A DNA stretch of 8,106 nt, from NCBI GenBank assembly GCA_903928285.1, contig CAIYQH010000139.1, positions 1-8,106 of the forward strand. Direction: 5' to 3'. Shown in pieces: positions 1 to 6,104 of this stretch. Source of the stretch: an uncultured Bacteroidales bacterium (lineage in GTDB: Bacteria > Bacteroidota > Bacteroidia > Bacteroidales > FEN-979). Position numbers and translations under genes: made by a program. The notes beneath the pieces are model-generated. The model did no database searches. It had not been told where the DNA came from and saw nothing but the letters and a program-made list of their open reading frames with translations. Each line of letters starts with the position of its first letter. The first letter of the stretch is position 1.

Positions 1-160
1 CATTGTTAATGCCCGTAAGTTGTGGGTTTTCCCAGTCGGCTGGCTGGGTCTGCTGGGCCCTTGCAGGGGAGAAAAACAGGGGCAGGGCTGCCATGCAACA
101 GAACAGCGAAACCGCGCATCTGTGAAAAGTTGAAAAGGGTCGGGGAGGAGAAGTTTTCAT
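1..160 (-). CDS. Secreted GH2-family beta-galactosidase, N-terminal fragment (runs off left edge)
   Basis: A reading frame starts with ATG at 160 on the minus strand and stays open to base 1, giving 53 codons. Residues 1-14 are basic and polar (MKTSPPRPFSTFHR), residues 15-35 are hydrophobic, and the segment ends in ARA followed by Gln, a good signal peptidase I site. The mature start reads QQTQPADWENPQLTGINN. The pattern 'DWENP..(I/T)GIN' is the conserved beginning of LacZ-type GH2 beta-galactosidases, which in Bacteroidota are often periplasmic with a signal peptide just before this motif. The expected role is hydrolysis of terminal beta-galactosides during glycan use. The catalytic domain lies outside the window, so activity cannot be judged. 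Gene identity rests on about a dozen residues plus the signal peptide and is therefore inference, but the motif is distinctive. Confidence 0.68.
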   Translation of the reverse strand, partial: MKTSPPRPFSTFHRCAVSLFCCMAALPLFFSPARAQQTQPADWENPQLTGINN

Positions 161-413
161 GTTGGAATTCTTTTCCCGAAAATAAGAAATTTCCGGGAGG
201 TATAAGGACTCCTTTTGTTCCTTTTTCTGTATTACCTTTGTTTTGAATGGCGGGTTGAAAAATCTAACCACAATGACACAAAGAAGGCACAATGAACACA
301 AAGAAAATCATTGTGACCATTGTGTAAATCATTGTGATCATTGTGGTTAAATGAAAACTTTGATCAGCGGGACAACCATCATGTCAACATCGAAAACGTA
401 AGAACAGTCTCTT
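161..413. other. Divergent intergenic region between the GH2 gene and the sirtuin remnant
   Basis: This spacer of about 250 bp separates two divergently oriented genes. It contains an inverted repeat at 265-349, described separately. Between 174 and 198 there is a weak imperfect hairpin (CCCG/CGGG arms), and at 204-214 a short palindrome (AAGGA-C-TCCTT). These would lie in the 5' leader of the GH2 gene. I found no perfect TAnnTTTG promoter box for either gene. No convincing protein is encoded here. Confidence 0.5.
265..349. repeat. 85-bp inverted repeat made of eight CACAATG/CATTGTG heptamers
   Basis: The outer ends are TAACCACAATGA and TCATTGTGGTTA. The left arm carries CACAATG at 269-275 and 288-294 and the variant CACAAAG at 277-283 and 297-303. 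The right arm carries CATTGTG at 309-315, 318-324, 330-336 and 339-345. Each arm is therefore two pairs of heptamers, with 1-2 bp inside a pair and 4-5 bp between pairs. The transcript could fold into a long imperfect hairpin, and the heptamers could also be bound in phase as DNA sites. Similar elements based on 'CACAAAG' are, to my recollection, scattered between genes in many environmental Bacteroidota genomes. Their function is unknown to me. No transposase is adjacent. Confidence 0.8.
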
Positions 414-877
414 ATGCTGCCTGTGAAAAACCTTGTTGTCCTTTCCGGCGCCGGTATCAGCCAGGAGAGCGGGATCCAGACCTTCCGCGATGCCGACGGA
501 CTCTGGAACAACTACCGGATCGAGGAGGTTGCCAGTCCGGAAGCCTGGTTTATCCCCTTGCCGGCTGGGAGCTGAAGGTGGGCGACCGTTGTGAAAAGGG
601 GTCGCAGCTGAGACCGCATATCGTGTGGTTTGGCGAACCGGTTCCCAATATCATGCGCGCCACCTCCCTGGTAAGGAGGGCCGATATTTTCCTGGTTGTA
701 GGGACCTCCCTTAAGGTTTATCCTGCCGCAGGTCTTCTGCAATATCTTCCGTCGCGGGCTCCCAAATACCTGGTCGACCCGGAGGCCGAACCGCAGTATT
801 ATGTTCCCGGGCTGACCTTGATCAGGGAAAAGGCCACGGTGGGGGTCAAAAAGTTTGCTGATCGCGTAATTTCCTGA
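414..877 (+). pseudogene. cobB: Sirtuin (NAD-dependent protein deacylase, CobB/SIR2 type) with internal deletion and frame change
   Basis: The first frame starts at ATG 414, just after an in-frame TAA at 399. It encodes the sirtuin N-terminus: LVVLSGAGISQESGI (NAD-binding GAGIS motif), then TFRDADGLWNNYRIEEVASPEAW. It ends at TGA 573-575. From about 542 the C-terminal half continues in another frame: SLVYPLAGWELKVGD, RCEKGSQLRPHIVWFGE, ADIFLVVGTSLKVYPAAGL and so on to TGA 877. The two parts total about 156 residues, against roughly 230 for intact relatives. The missing block is the centre, including the NVDGLH/QN-D motif, the catalytic histidine and the first zinc-type cysteines. The join falls inside GCCTGGTT (543-550), which fits both frames, so deletion by microhomology is likely. 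The product cannot be a working deacylase. Assembly error is the main alternative. The 3' end overlaps cutC on the other strand by 32 bp. Confidence 0.85.
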
Positions 878-1580
878 TCTTGCTGCGGTCGGTCAGCGTA
901 TGTTCAAATTCCGACTGGCCCGGTTTTCCCATATATACCGACGATTGTCTGAACTGCATCCTGCTGGCCTCCTGTTTTTCAAGATGAATGTGAAGTTCGG
1001 TGACTCCTGTGGTTTCCGCCAGCCGGGGAATGTTGTGCTCCTTTACGCCGCTTCCCGGCATGATGATGATACGGCCTGCCGACCTGAGTACCAGCTCCCT
1101 GATCAGCGTTTCGCCCTGCGGTGCGGTAGGTTGCTGTCCGGAGGTGAGGATCCTGTCGACCCCGAGGCTGATGAGATCCTCCATGGCCCGGAAGGGATCG
1201 GCGGTCATGTCGAAGGCGCGGTGGCAGGTAACCCCCATGGGGCGGGCAAGGTCGACCAGCACCTTCATCCTTTCCTTGTCGATGGTGCCATCGGGCAACA
1301 GGATGCCGAAAACCACGCCGTCGGCCCCCATCTCGCTGGCAATGCCGATATCGGTCTTCATGATCTCGAATTCATCATCGGTATAAAGGAAATCGCCTCC
1401 GCGGGGGCGGATCATGACATAAAGCCCGATATGAAGATGTTTGCGGGCAAACAGGATGGAGCCGGCGCTGGGGGTGGTTCCCCCGTCGTGCAGGTTTTCG
1501 CAGAGTTCGACGCGGTCGGCGCCGCCCGCCTGGGCTTCGATGGCTGAAATGGCTGAGTTTACGCAGGCTTCGAGGATCAT
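846..1580 (-). CDS. cutC: CutC family protein (TIM barrel, copper homeostasis family)
   Basis: The protein has 244 residues, normal for CutC. It starts MILEACVNSAISAIEAQAGGADRVELC, the hallmark opening of the family. Other conserved segments are VMIRPRGGDFLYT (55-67), MGADGVVFGIL (84-94), CHRAFDM (119-125), LTSGQ (145-149), IMPGSGV (173-179) and LHIH (196-199). These are strand and loop elements of the TIM barrel. CutC is linked to copper tolerance in several organisms. In E. coli that phenotype was later ascribed to a small RNA (MicL) made from the cutC region, so the biochemical role is unsettled. The ATG at 1580 is the first start after an in-frame TAA. The gene lies 37 bp downstream of the hydrolase on the same strand and is probably co-transcribed with it. 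Its 3' end overlaps the sirtuin remnant. Confidence 0.93.
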   Translation of the reverse strand: MILEACVNSAISAIEAQAGGADRVELCENLHDGGTTPSAGSILFARKHLHIGLYVMIRPRGGDFLYTDDEFEIMKTDIGIASEMGADGVVFGILLPDGTIDKERMKVLVDLARPMGVTCHRAFDMTADPFRAMEDLISLGVDRILTSGQQPTAPQGETLIRELVLRSAGRIIIMPGSGVKEHNIPRLAETTGVTELHIHLEKQEASRMQFRQSSVYMGKPGQSEFEHTLTDRSKIRKLRDQQTF

Positions 1581-1617
1581 CTTTCGTTTGGCTTAGGATT
1601 GGATAACAGCATTTGAT

Positions 1618-2433
1618 TTAATCAGCTGCAAAAAAACGGCGAACCTGTTCATTGAAATCATCTTTGAACCTGATGCAGGTATCGTGACCCGAGCCGGGCA
1701 GTATCCAGAGGCTTGACCCGGGGATATTCCTTGAAATTTCGAGGGTGTGTTCCGTTTTGATGATGTCGTGGTCGCCGCCTATAATTAAAACCGGACATAG
1801 GATGGAATGAAGCGCCTGGTGAGAGATGTTTGGTTCGAGGATCATTAGCCGGGTGAGTTTGATCTCATTTTTGACTCCGGTTTCCTGCGGTTGTCTTTTC
1901 AGCCGTTCATGCTGGAGTTTCATACCATGGATATCGGCATAAGCGACAGCACTGCTGTCGGGCCGGATATTGGCCCCCGTGGCGGCAAGCCGCTTCACCT
2001 TCCCGGGATGGCGGATAGCCAGCAACAACCCTATGATCCCGCCGTCGCTCCAGCCGATCACAAAGACAGATTTCACATGCAAGGTGTCGAGCAGGGCGCT
2101 GTAATCATCGGCCATCATCTCATACGAGAGGGAATCTCCGCCATCGGCCGATTTTCCCTGTGATCGGCTGTCGGCGGCAATCACCCTGTAATGTTTTGCA
2201 AAAAAGGGGATCTGGTACCGCATAGAGGCGATGGAGCCGCCATTGCCGTGGATGATCAGCAGGGGCTCGCCCTTGCCATACTCCTCCACATACATGCCGA
2301 AGCCGCGCAGATGGACCGTCCTGCCGCAATGCGGGTTTGAACCATACACGATCGTTTGTCCGGCCGGCTGACCATAGCCGAAGCCGCTGAGCAGGATCCG
2401 GCAAACGATCGTGAGAAGGATTAATTTTTTCAT
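1618..2433 (-). CDS. Secreted alpha/beta-hydrolase fold protein
   Basis: This is a predicted exported serine hydrolase of 271 residues. Numbered from the ATG at 2433, it begins with a signal peptide (MKKLILLTIVCRILLSGFGYG). The oxyanion-hole segment LLIIHGNGG lies near 58-66, the nucleophile elbow GWSDGG has Ser129, the acid is Asp223 in GGDHDII, and the base is His250 in GSGHDT. The full triad is present. The gap between nucleophile and acid leaves room only for a small cap. The substrate cannot be told from sequence; relatives act on esters, lactones and similar compounds. An in-frame ATG at 2451 would add six residues before the signal peptide, but it lies against the predicted -7 promoter box at 2453-2460, so 2433 is preferred. 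It is the first gene of a probable two-gene unit with cutC. Confidence 0.88.
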   Translation of the reverse strand: MKKLILLTIVCRILLSGFGYGQPAGQTIVYGSNPHCGRTVHLRGFGMYVEEYGKGEPLLIIHGNGGSIASMRYQIPFFAKHYRVIAADSRSQGKSADGGDSLSYEMMADDYSALLDTLHVKSVFVIGWSDGGIIGLLLAIRHPGKVKRLAATGANIRPDSSAVAYADIHGMKLQHERLKRQPQETGVKNEIKLTRLMILEPNISHQALHSILCPVLIIGGDHDIIKTEHTLEISRNIPGSSLWILPGSGHDTCIRFKDDFNEQVRRFFAAD

Positions 2434-2452
2434 TGAAGGATGCAAGAGCATG

Positions 2453-2460
2453 CAAATTTA
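2453..2460 (-). promoter_or_regulatory. Bacteroidota-type -7 promoter box for the hydrolase-cutC unit
   Basis: On the minus strand the bases read TAAATTTG, a perfect match to the TAnnTTTG -7 consensus of the Bacteroidota housekeeping sigma factor. Transcription would begin a few bases further on, leaving a leader of roughly 15 nt before the ATG at 2433. I do not see a TTTG -33 box at the usual distance, so the promoter may be weak or activator-dependent. Confidence 0.5.
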
Positions 2461-2477
2461 CGCTTATGATTCATAAT

Positions 2478-2492
2478 CCGGATATAATCCGG
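2478..2492. repeat. Palindrome CCGGAT-ATA-ATCCGG upstream of the hydrolase promoter
   Basis: A perfect 6-bp inverted repeat with a 3-bp centre lies 18 bp upstream of the -7 box. The same bases also form a direct repeat, AATCCGG twice with an 11-bp period. Its position overlaps where a -33 region or activator site would be, so an operator is possible. No T-tract follows on either strand, so a terminator is unlikely. Confidence 0.4.
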
Positions 2493-2544
2493 CAAGAGAT
2501 TTGCAGGCTGCATGAATTCCAATGATCAGTAATAAAGAAAAGCC

Positions 2545-2562
2545 ACCGCTTCATGAGGCGGT
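2545..2562 (-). terminator. Weak hairpin with downstream T-rich tract (second candidate terminator)
   Basis: On the minus strand ACCGC pairs with GCGGT around the loop CTCATGAA, followed after GGC by a T-rich run (TTTTCTTTATT). The stem has only 5 bp. It lies about 145 bp after the stop codon of the large secreted protein gene, beyond a first hairpin at 2610-2626. It could be a backup terminator. Confidence 0.3.
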
Positions 2563-2609
2563 TTGCCTTCTTGGTCTGGGTTATTCCAATACAATGACTG
2601 GCCCATAAA

Positions 2610-2626
2610 AGGTCAGGCAATGACCT
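2610..2626 (-). terminator. Candidate intrinsic terminator of the secreted BACON/PKD protein gene
   Basis: On the minus strand AGGTCA pairs perfectly with TGACCT around a 5-nt loop (TTGCC). The 3' arm ends in a short T run (four T counting the last stem base). The hairpin is 80 bp past the stop codon at 2707. The stem is short and the T-tract brief, so termination would be modest. The rest of the 2461-2706 spacer holds only a 64-codon ORF without recognisable character. Confidence 0.4.
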
Positions 2627-2706
2627 GATCCATATTTTGTAACTGTTACTAACGTGACCAATCAATTAAAATAATATCTGTTGGTATGATTCCGGTCAAA
2701 TAAATA

Positions 2707-4644
2707 TTATTGAATTACGACCTTGCTCATATAAGTTCTTTCATCAGCGTTTATCTGTACAAAATAAATTCCCTTTGGCTTATTGCTCAAATCAATGTCA
2801 GTCTTCTGCAATAGAAATTCCTGAGCATAGATTTTTTGTCCCAGATAATTGAAAATTTCAACTTTATAATCTGTTTTCCCGATACCCTGGCCTCTCATCT
2901 CAAGCGTAAATATTCCATTAGTCGGATTCGGATAAATCATCATATTCCCTGAAATATGTTCTTCAATGGCATTCGGACATCCAATGGGTGTGGAAAATGC
3001 CGTGCAGCCATCATTATTTGTGATTTCGACCTGATAAAATCCACTTCCACCACAAGTGTAAAACTGTGTTGTAGCTCCCGGGATTAAGGTCCCGTTTAAA
3101 TACCATTGATACGTTGTCCCTGCACTTGACATTAATGTAGTGCCATTTACGGTTATGGTTGGCACAGGCGGAATTCCGGTAACTGTAGCAGCGAAACATA
3201 CCTGAGTCCCGGGACCGCAACCATTGATGGGTGTGCAACATACGTTACCCGAGTTGCTGCCCACCGTCACAGTAATGGAACCATTTGAACTTGAACCTGT
3301 CCACCCCGGGGGTAATGTCCAGTTATATAAAGCAGTATTTCCGTTTGTACTGTAACTTTGAGTTGTGCCCGGACAAACACTCGAATTGCCTGCAATATTG
3401 TTGCAGAATGGAATCCCGGTAACTGCAACAGGAAAACATACCTGTGTCCCGGAACCGCAAGCGTTAACGGGCGTACAACAGATGTACCCCGAATTGCTGC
3501 CCACAGTCACTGTAATTGAACTGGTTGAACCGGAGCCTGACCATCCCGGGGGTAACGTCCAGTTATAGGATGTTGCTCCCGATGATGAACAAAAATAAGT
3601 TTGTGAACTACCCTGACAGATAGGACTTGGTCCGGTTACATTGGCGGCCCCGGGCAATGAGCCTGATCCTGCCTGCGTTATTGCGTAGGTAGCCACAAGT
3701 GCATTCGTACATGTTACATAAACATAAATATATCCTGTCCGGGTCATACAATCGGGATTAGGATCAATATTAAAATCCAGTTCCCCACTGTTATAGGTTA
3801 TTGCAATCCATGAATCACTTGGAGTTACATGATATCCGCAAGTCCCGCCGGATGCATATACGTTAAAGAAACCCGAATTTGAAGAGGATGAATAACTGCC
3901 TGATGTCGGGCTTATGTACCAACCGGTACATGTACTATAATCACCATCTTGTGTGACCAAGAAACTTGTTACCCAATTATTATTACTTGCATCAAAAATG
4001 TTAATAACTCCTGTCCGTGAACTGCATGCATAGTTAGCGTCAATACTGTAATTGTATCCGCCACTGGAATAAGTTATATTATTTATCCATGCAACACTGG
4101 ATGATGCGGTCATACTGCATGATCCTGTTGCATAAACCGTGAAGTACCCTGAATTGGCAGGCCACGAATAATTAGCGGATGCCGGAGATGTATACCAATT
4201 TGTGCATCCTGTGCCATTCGATCCCATGTAAACTAAAGTCGCACAGGTGGAATTTGTTGTACAATTATATTGATTGGTCTTTACACGGACAACTCCTGAA
4301 AAATTTGCCGTCCATATTATTTTACTCTGGTTTCCGCAATAATCATCATTAAAAGTTAAACATGCGAGTGTGGAATTATCATAAAGGCTTAGCTGGGTAT
4401 CCCAGGTGGCACTTCCGCCATCTGCAGCACAGTATGACCATTGATAGGTATAGCCATAGGTTACATAATACAAACCATACTCACCGCCATACTGGCAAGT
4501 AGTTGCTGTTTGCCAGGAAGATGCTGGCGTCATTATCCCTAAAGGAAATTGTGTTCCGTCGGATGTACATGGACATTGGCAATAAGCGTTTCCCATCATG
4601 GCAACCACGAAAAACATAATAATTGAAAGTAGATTTTTTTTCAT
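2707..4644 (-). CDS. Secreted BACON/PKD-like repeat protein with type IX secretion sorting domain
   Basis: The protein has 645 residues. Residues 1-22 are a signal peptide. Residues about 24-140 form an aromatic, Cys-containing N-terminal domain (GGEY, YTYQWSYC, DTQLSLYDN, NDDYCG, TNSTCATLVY) of a kind I associate with Bacteroidota surface proteins. Two BACON-like beta-sandwich repeats follow at about 150-234 and 241-326; each starts W-Y-x-S-P and ends in (V/I)TQ(D/A)G. Residues 333-412 and 413-492 are two PKD-like repeats sharing NWTLPPGW, SITVTVGSNSG and GTQVCF. Residues 493-556 are Ig-like (TYQWYLNGTLIPGAT). Residues 568-645 are a type A Por sorting domain (MMIYPNPTNGIFTL, DLSNKPKGIYFVQI, KVVIQ). 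The protein is therefore expected to cross the outer membrane through the type IX system and be anchored or released. No catalytic motif is visible, so binding or adhesion is most likely. It has 31 cysteines. Base composition is more AT-rich than its neighbours. Confidence 0.9.
   Translation of the reverse strand: MKKNLLSIIMFFVVAMMGNAYCQCPCTSDGTQFPLGIMTPASSWQTATTCQYGGEYGLYYVTYGYTYQWSYCAADGGSATWDTQLSLYDNSTLACLTFNDDYCGNQSKIIWTANFSGVVRVKTNQYNCTTNSTCATLVYMGSNGTGCTNWYTSPASANYSWPANSGYFTVYATGSCSMTASSSVAWINNITYSSGGYNYSIDANYACSSRTGVINIFDASNNNWVTSFLVTQDGDYSTCTGWYISPTSGSYSSSSNSGFFNVYASGGTCGYHVTPSDSWIAITYNSGELDFNIDPNPDCMTRTGYIYVYVTCTNALVATYAITQAGSGSLPGAANVTGPSPICQGSSQTYFCSSSGATSYNWTLPPGWSGSGSTSSITVTVGSNSGYICCTPVNACGSGTQVCFPVAVTGIPFCNNIAGNSSVCPGTTQSYSTNGNTALYNWTLPPGWTGSSSNGSITVTVGSNSGNVCCTPINGCGPGTQVCFAATVTGIPPVPTITVNGTTLMSSAGTTYQWYLNGTLIPGATTQFYTCGGSGFYQVEITNNDGCTAFSTPIGCPNAIEEHISGNMMIYPNPTNGIFTLEMRGQGIGKTDYKVEIFNYLGQKIYAQEFLLQKTDIDLSNKPKGIYFVQINADERTYMSKVVIQ
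3169..3648 (-). repeat. Tandem 240-bp repeat encoding two PKD-like domains
   Basis: The 3409-3648 segment (residues 333-412) and the 3169-3408 segment (residues 413-492) are direct repeats with an exact 240-bp period. Identity is strongest over the C-terminal 53 residues, where I count 41 identical. The matching DNA (3409-3567 against 3169-3327) shares long runs, including most of the CCCGGGGGTAA region. This points to fairly recent duplication within the gene. Confidence 0.8.
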
Positions 4645-4912
4645 GATAATATCGTTTTAGTTTTAATAATTATTATTCCTTTAAATAGTACGTCTTCAAA
4701 TACCGGATTAACGGATTGATCCTTACCGCTCCAAAAACGGCCAATATGGGTGGGTTTATTTCCGGTTCTGTAAACTAACGAGAATGGTGACACTGCGAAA
4801 TTGCCATTATTTGTATCAGCGGGTAATGCGGGATATTCGATCATTATTTCTATTCGGAATAAAGCAAAATGAGGTTTACTCCAAGCTCACATACCCTAAA
4901 ATATGCCTAACC

Positions 4913-4920
4913 CAAATGTA
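4913..4920 (-). promoter_or_regulatory. Possible -7 promoter box for the secreted-protein gene
   Basis: On the minus strand the bases are TACATTTG, a perfect TAnnTTTG match. A TTTTG lies upstream with about 16 nt between, slightly short for the -33 element. If used, it would give a leader of about 260 nt before the ATG at 4644, long for this group. No perfect box was found closer to the start. Confidence 0.3.
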
Positions 4921-4962
4921 CAAAAAATATGAATTCCAAAACATTTACCTATTATTTTCTTT

Positions 4963-5007
4963 TTTGACATAATAAAAATATATTTAACACAAAATTAACA
5001 TGTCAAA
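4963..5007. repeat. 8-bp inverted repeat TTTGACAT ... ATGTCAAA
   Basis: The arms at 4963-4970 and 5000-5007 match perfectly, separated by 29 bp of very AT-rich sequence. The site is upstream of the candidate promoter at 4913-4920, where a regulator could bind. In AT-rich DNA such a pair can arise by chance, so this is only a candidate. Confidence 0.3.
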
Positions 5008-5038
5008 TCAGCTGAAATAATATAGAATGTGTGAGGCG

Positions 5039-5060
5039 GACGATTCGGAAATGAACCGTC
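5039..5060 (-). other. Hairpin downstream of the radical SAM gene
   Basis: In minus-strand RNA, GACGGTTC pairs with GAATCGUC around a 6-nt loop, an 8-bp stem containing one G-U pair. It lies about 50 bp after the radical SAM stop codon. No T-tract follows on the minus strand. On the plus strand a run of five T follows, but there the stem has an A-C mismatch and no plus-strand gene is upstream. It may mark or protect the 3' end of the operon mRNA. Confidence 0.35.
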
Positions 5061-5108
5061 TTTTTAGCAAACAAACTTCATCGACTTCTGAAGCGGAACA
5101 ACAATCTC

Positions 5109-6104
5109 TTAAAAAGTCTGAGAGCAGTTTGCGCAGATATCGATCGTTTTCCTGCTTTCCAGGATTTTATGCCTGAAGCTGTCGTAGGCCTTCCCACGCC
5201 AGATGTCGTGAAAAAGCTCCCTGTTGATATTACCAAGGGCGCGGGAGGCATCCTTGTCGAAACAGCAGGGCACCACATCGCCATCCCAGGTGAACACACA
5301 GGAGCTCCACATGCGGAAACAGGCGTTGGGAAGGCGGTTTTTGATGACGTAACGCGATCCTGCATCGTTCGTGCTGCGTTGTGATCTTTTTTTATACCTG
5401 GAATAACGCTGATTTTCGGGCATCAGCGGGTTGCCGTTTTCAAACTCGTTGAACTGCGCGGTCTTAAAGGTGATCCTGTCAACTCCCAAGTCTTTGCCCA
5501 GCTGGCGGATCTCCTTTACGTGATGTTCATTGGATTTCAGCACCAGGCATTGCAGGATGATCTCCGGCGTTGCCGACTCTGACCGTCGTTTTTCCTGCAC
5601 CAGCAACCTGATCCCGTTTACCACCTTATCAAAATCACCGCCGGTGCGGTAAGCTTGGTATTGTTCCTGGGTGGAGCCGTCGAGCGAGATGATCAGCCTG
5701 TTGAGCCCTGAGGCGATGGTTTTGGCTACAGATGCAGCATCAAGGAAATGTCCGTTGGTGGAGGTAACGACAAATATTTTCATTGACCGGGCGGTGGCCA
5801 CGAAGTCGAAGAAATGGGGATTCAGGAAAGGTTCCCCCTGGAAGTAGAGGGTGAGGTAGGAGAGATACGGCGACAACTGACCGATGATTTCGTTGAACAG
5901 GTCGGGTTGCATCAGTCCGCGCCTGCGGGTGAGCTCATGCATGCCTGCGGGGCATTCGGGACAACGGAGGTTGCACGTGTTATTGGGTTCGATGCTTACA
6001 GCCACCGGATTTCCCCAGTGTACAGGTCTTCCCGAGATGCGCGAAACCAGGTAGCCGGCAATGATCTTCAACAGGTTGCCGGCCTGTTTTACCGTCAGCA
6101 TCAT
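5109..6104 (-). CDS. Radical SAM/SPASM domain protein
   Basis: The enzyme is predicted to carry iron-sulfur clusters and cleave S-adenosylmethionine to a 5'-deoxyadenosyl radical. Numbering here counts from the GTG at 6107; subtract one for the preferred ATG at 6104, giving 331 residues. An amphipathic N-terminal stretch (NLLKIIAGYLVSRISG) precedes SIEPNNTCNLRCPEC, with the CxxxCxxC triad at C45, C49 and C52. GEP (91-93) and STNG (116-119) are SAM-binding elements. The C-terminal SPASM-type domain has C263, C270, CC at 281-282 and C325/C328, including GDVVPCCFDKD and LGNINRELFHDIW, which should hold one or more auxiliary clusters. SPASM enzymes often modify peptides or proteins, but other substrates are known, and this one cannot be assigned. 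The ATG at 6104 overlaps the upstream stop codon by one base (TGATG), which argues for coupled translation. Confidence 0.9.
   Translation of the reverse strand: MMLTVKQAGNLLKIIAGYLVSRISGRPVHWGNPVAVSIEPNNTCNLRCPECPAGMHELTRRRGLMQPDLFNEIIGQLSPYLSYLTLYFQGEPFLNPHFFDFVATARSMKIFVVTSTNGHFLDAASVAKTIASGLNRLIISLDGSTQEQYQAYRTGGDFDKVVNGIRLLVQEKRRSESATPEIILQCLVLKSNEHHVKEIRQLGKDLGVDRITFKTAQFNEFENGNPLMPENQRYSRYKKRSQRSTNDAGSRYVIKNRLPNACFRMWSSCVFTWDGDVVPCCFDKDASRALGNINRELFHDIWRGKAYDSFRHKILESRKTIDICANCSQTF

Larger units (their letters stand above)
4645..5108. other. AT-rich intergenic region of about 460 bp
   Basis: This AT-rich spacer separates the secreted-protein gene from the end of the radical SAM gene. 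It holds a possible minus-strand promoter box at 4913-4920, a doubtful 67-codon minus-strand ORF at 4641-4844, an 8-bp inverted repeat at 4963-5007 and a hairpin at 5039-5060. No tRNA, riboswitch or conserved protein was recognised. The ORF is listed only as a finding because its sequence shows no domain, signal peptide or compositional bias of a real gene. Confidence 0.5.

Noticed and set aside
22..246. Plus-strand 74-codon ORF
   Set aside because: It lies antisense to the signal peptide and start of the GH2 gene and has no recognisable features.
341..413. Start of the 178-codon plus-strand frame at ATG 341-343 region as the true sirtuin start
   Set aside because: The first 67 or so residues of that frame are out of register with the sirtuin; the conserved N-terminus reads from ATG 414 in a different frame.
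900..1547. Plus-strand 215-codon ORF
   Set aside because: It is the complement of cutC; its composition is that expected from a GC-rich antisense frame, and cutC matches its family throughout.
2471..2665. Minus-strand 64-codon ORF between the hydrolase and the secreted-protein gene
   Set aside because: It spans both candidate terminator hairpins and the palindrome, and the peptide shows no domain or signal peptide.
5039..5065. Plus-strand intrinsic terminator (hairpin plus TTTTT)
   Set aside because: No plus-strand gene lies upstream and the plus-strand stem has an A-C mismatch.
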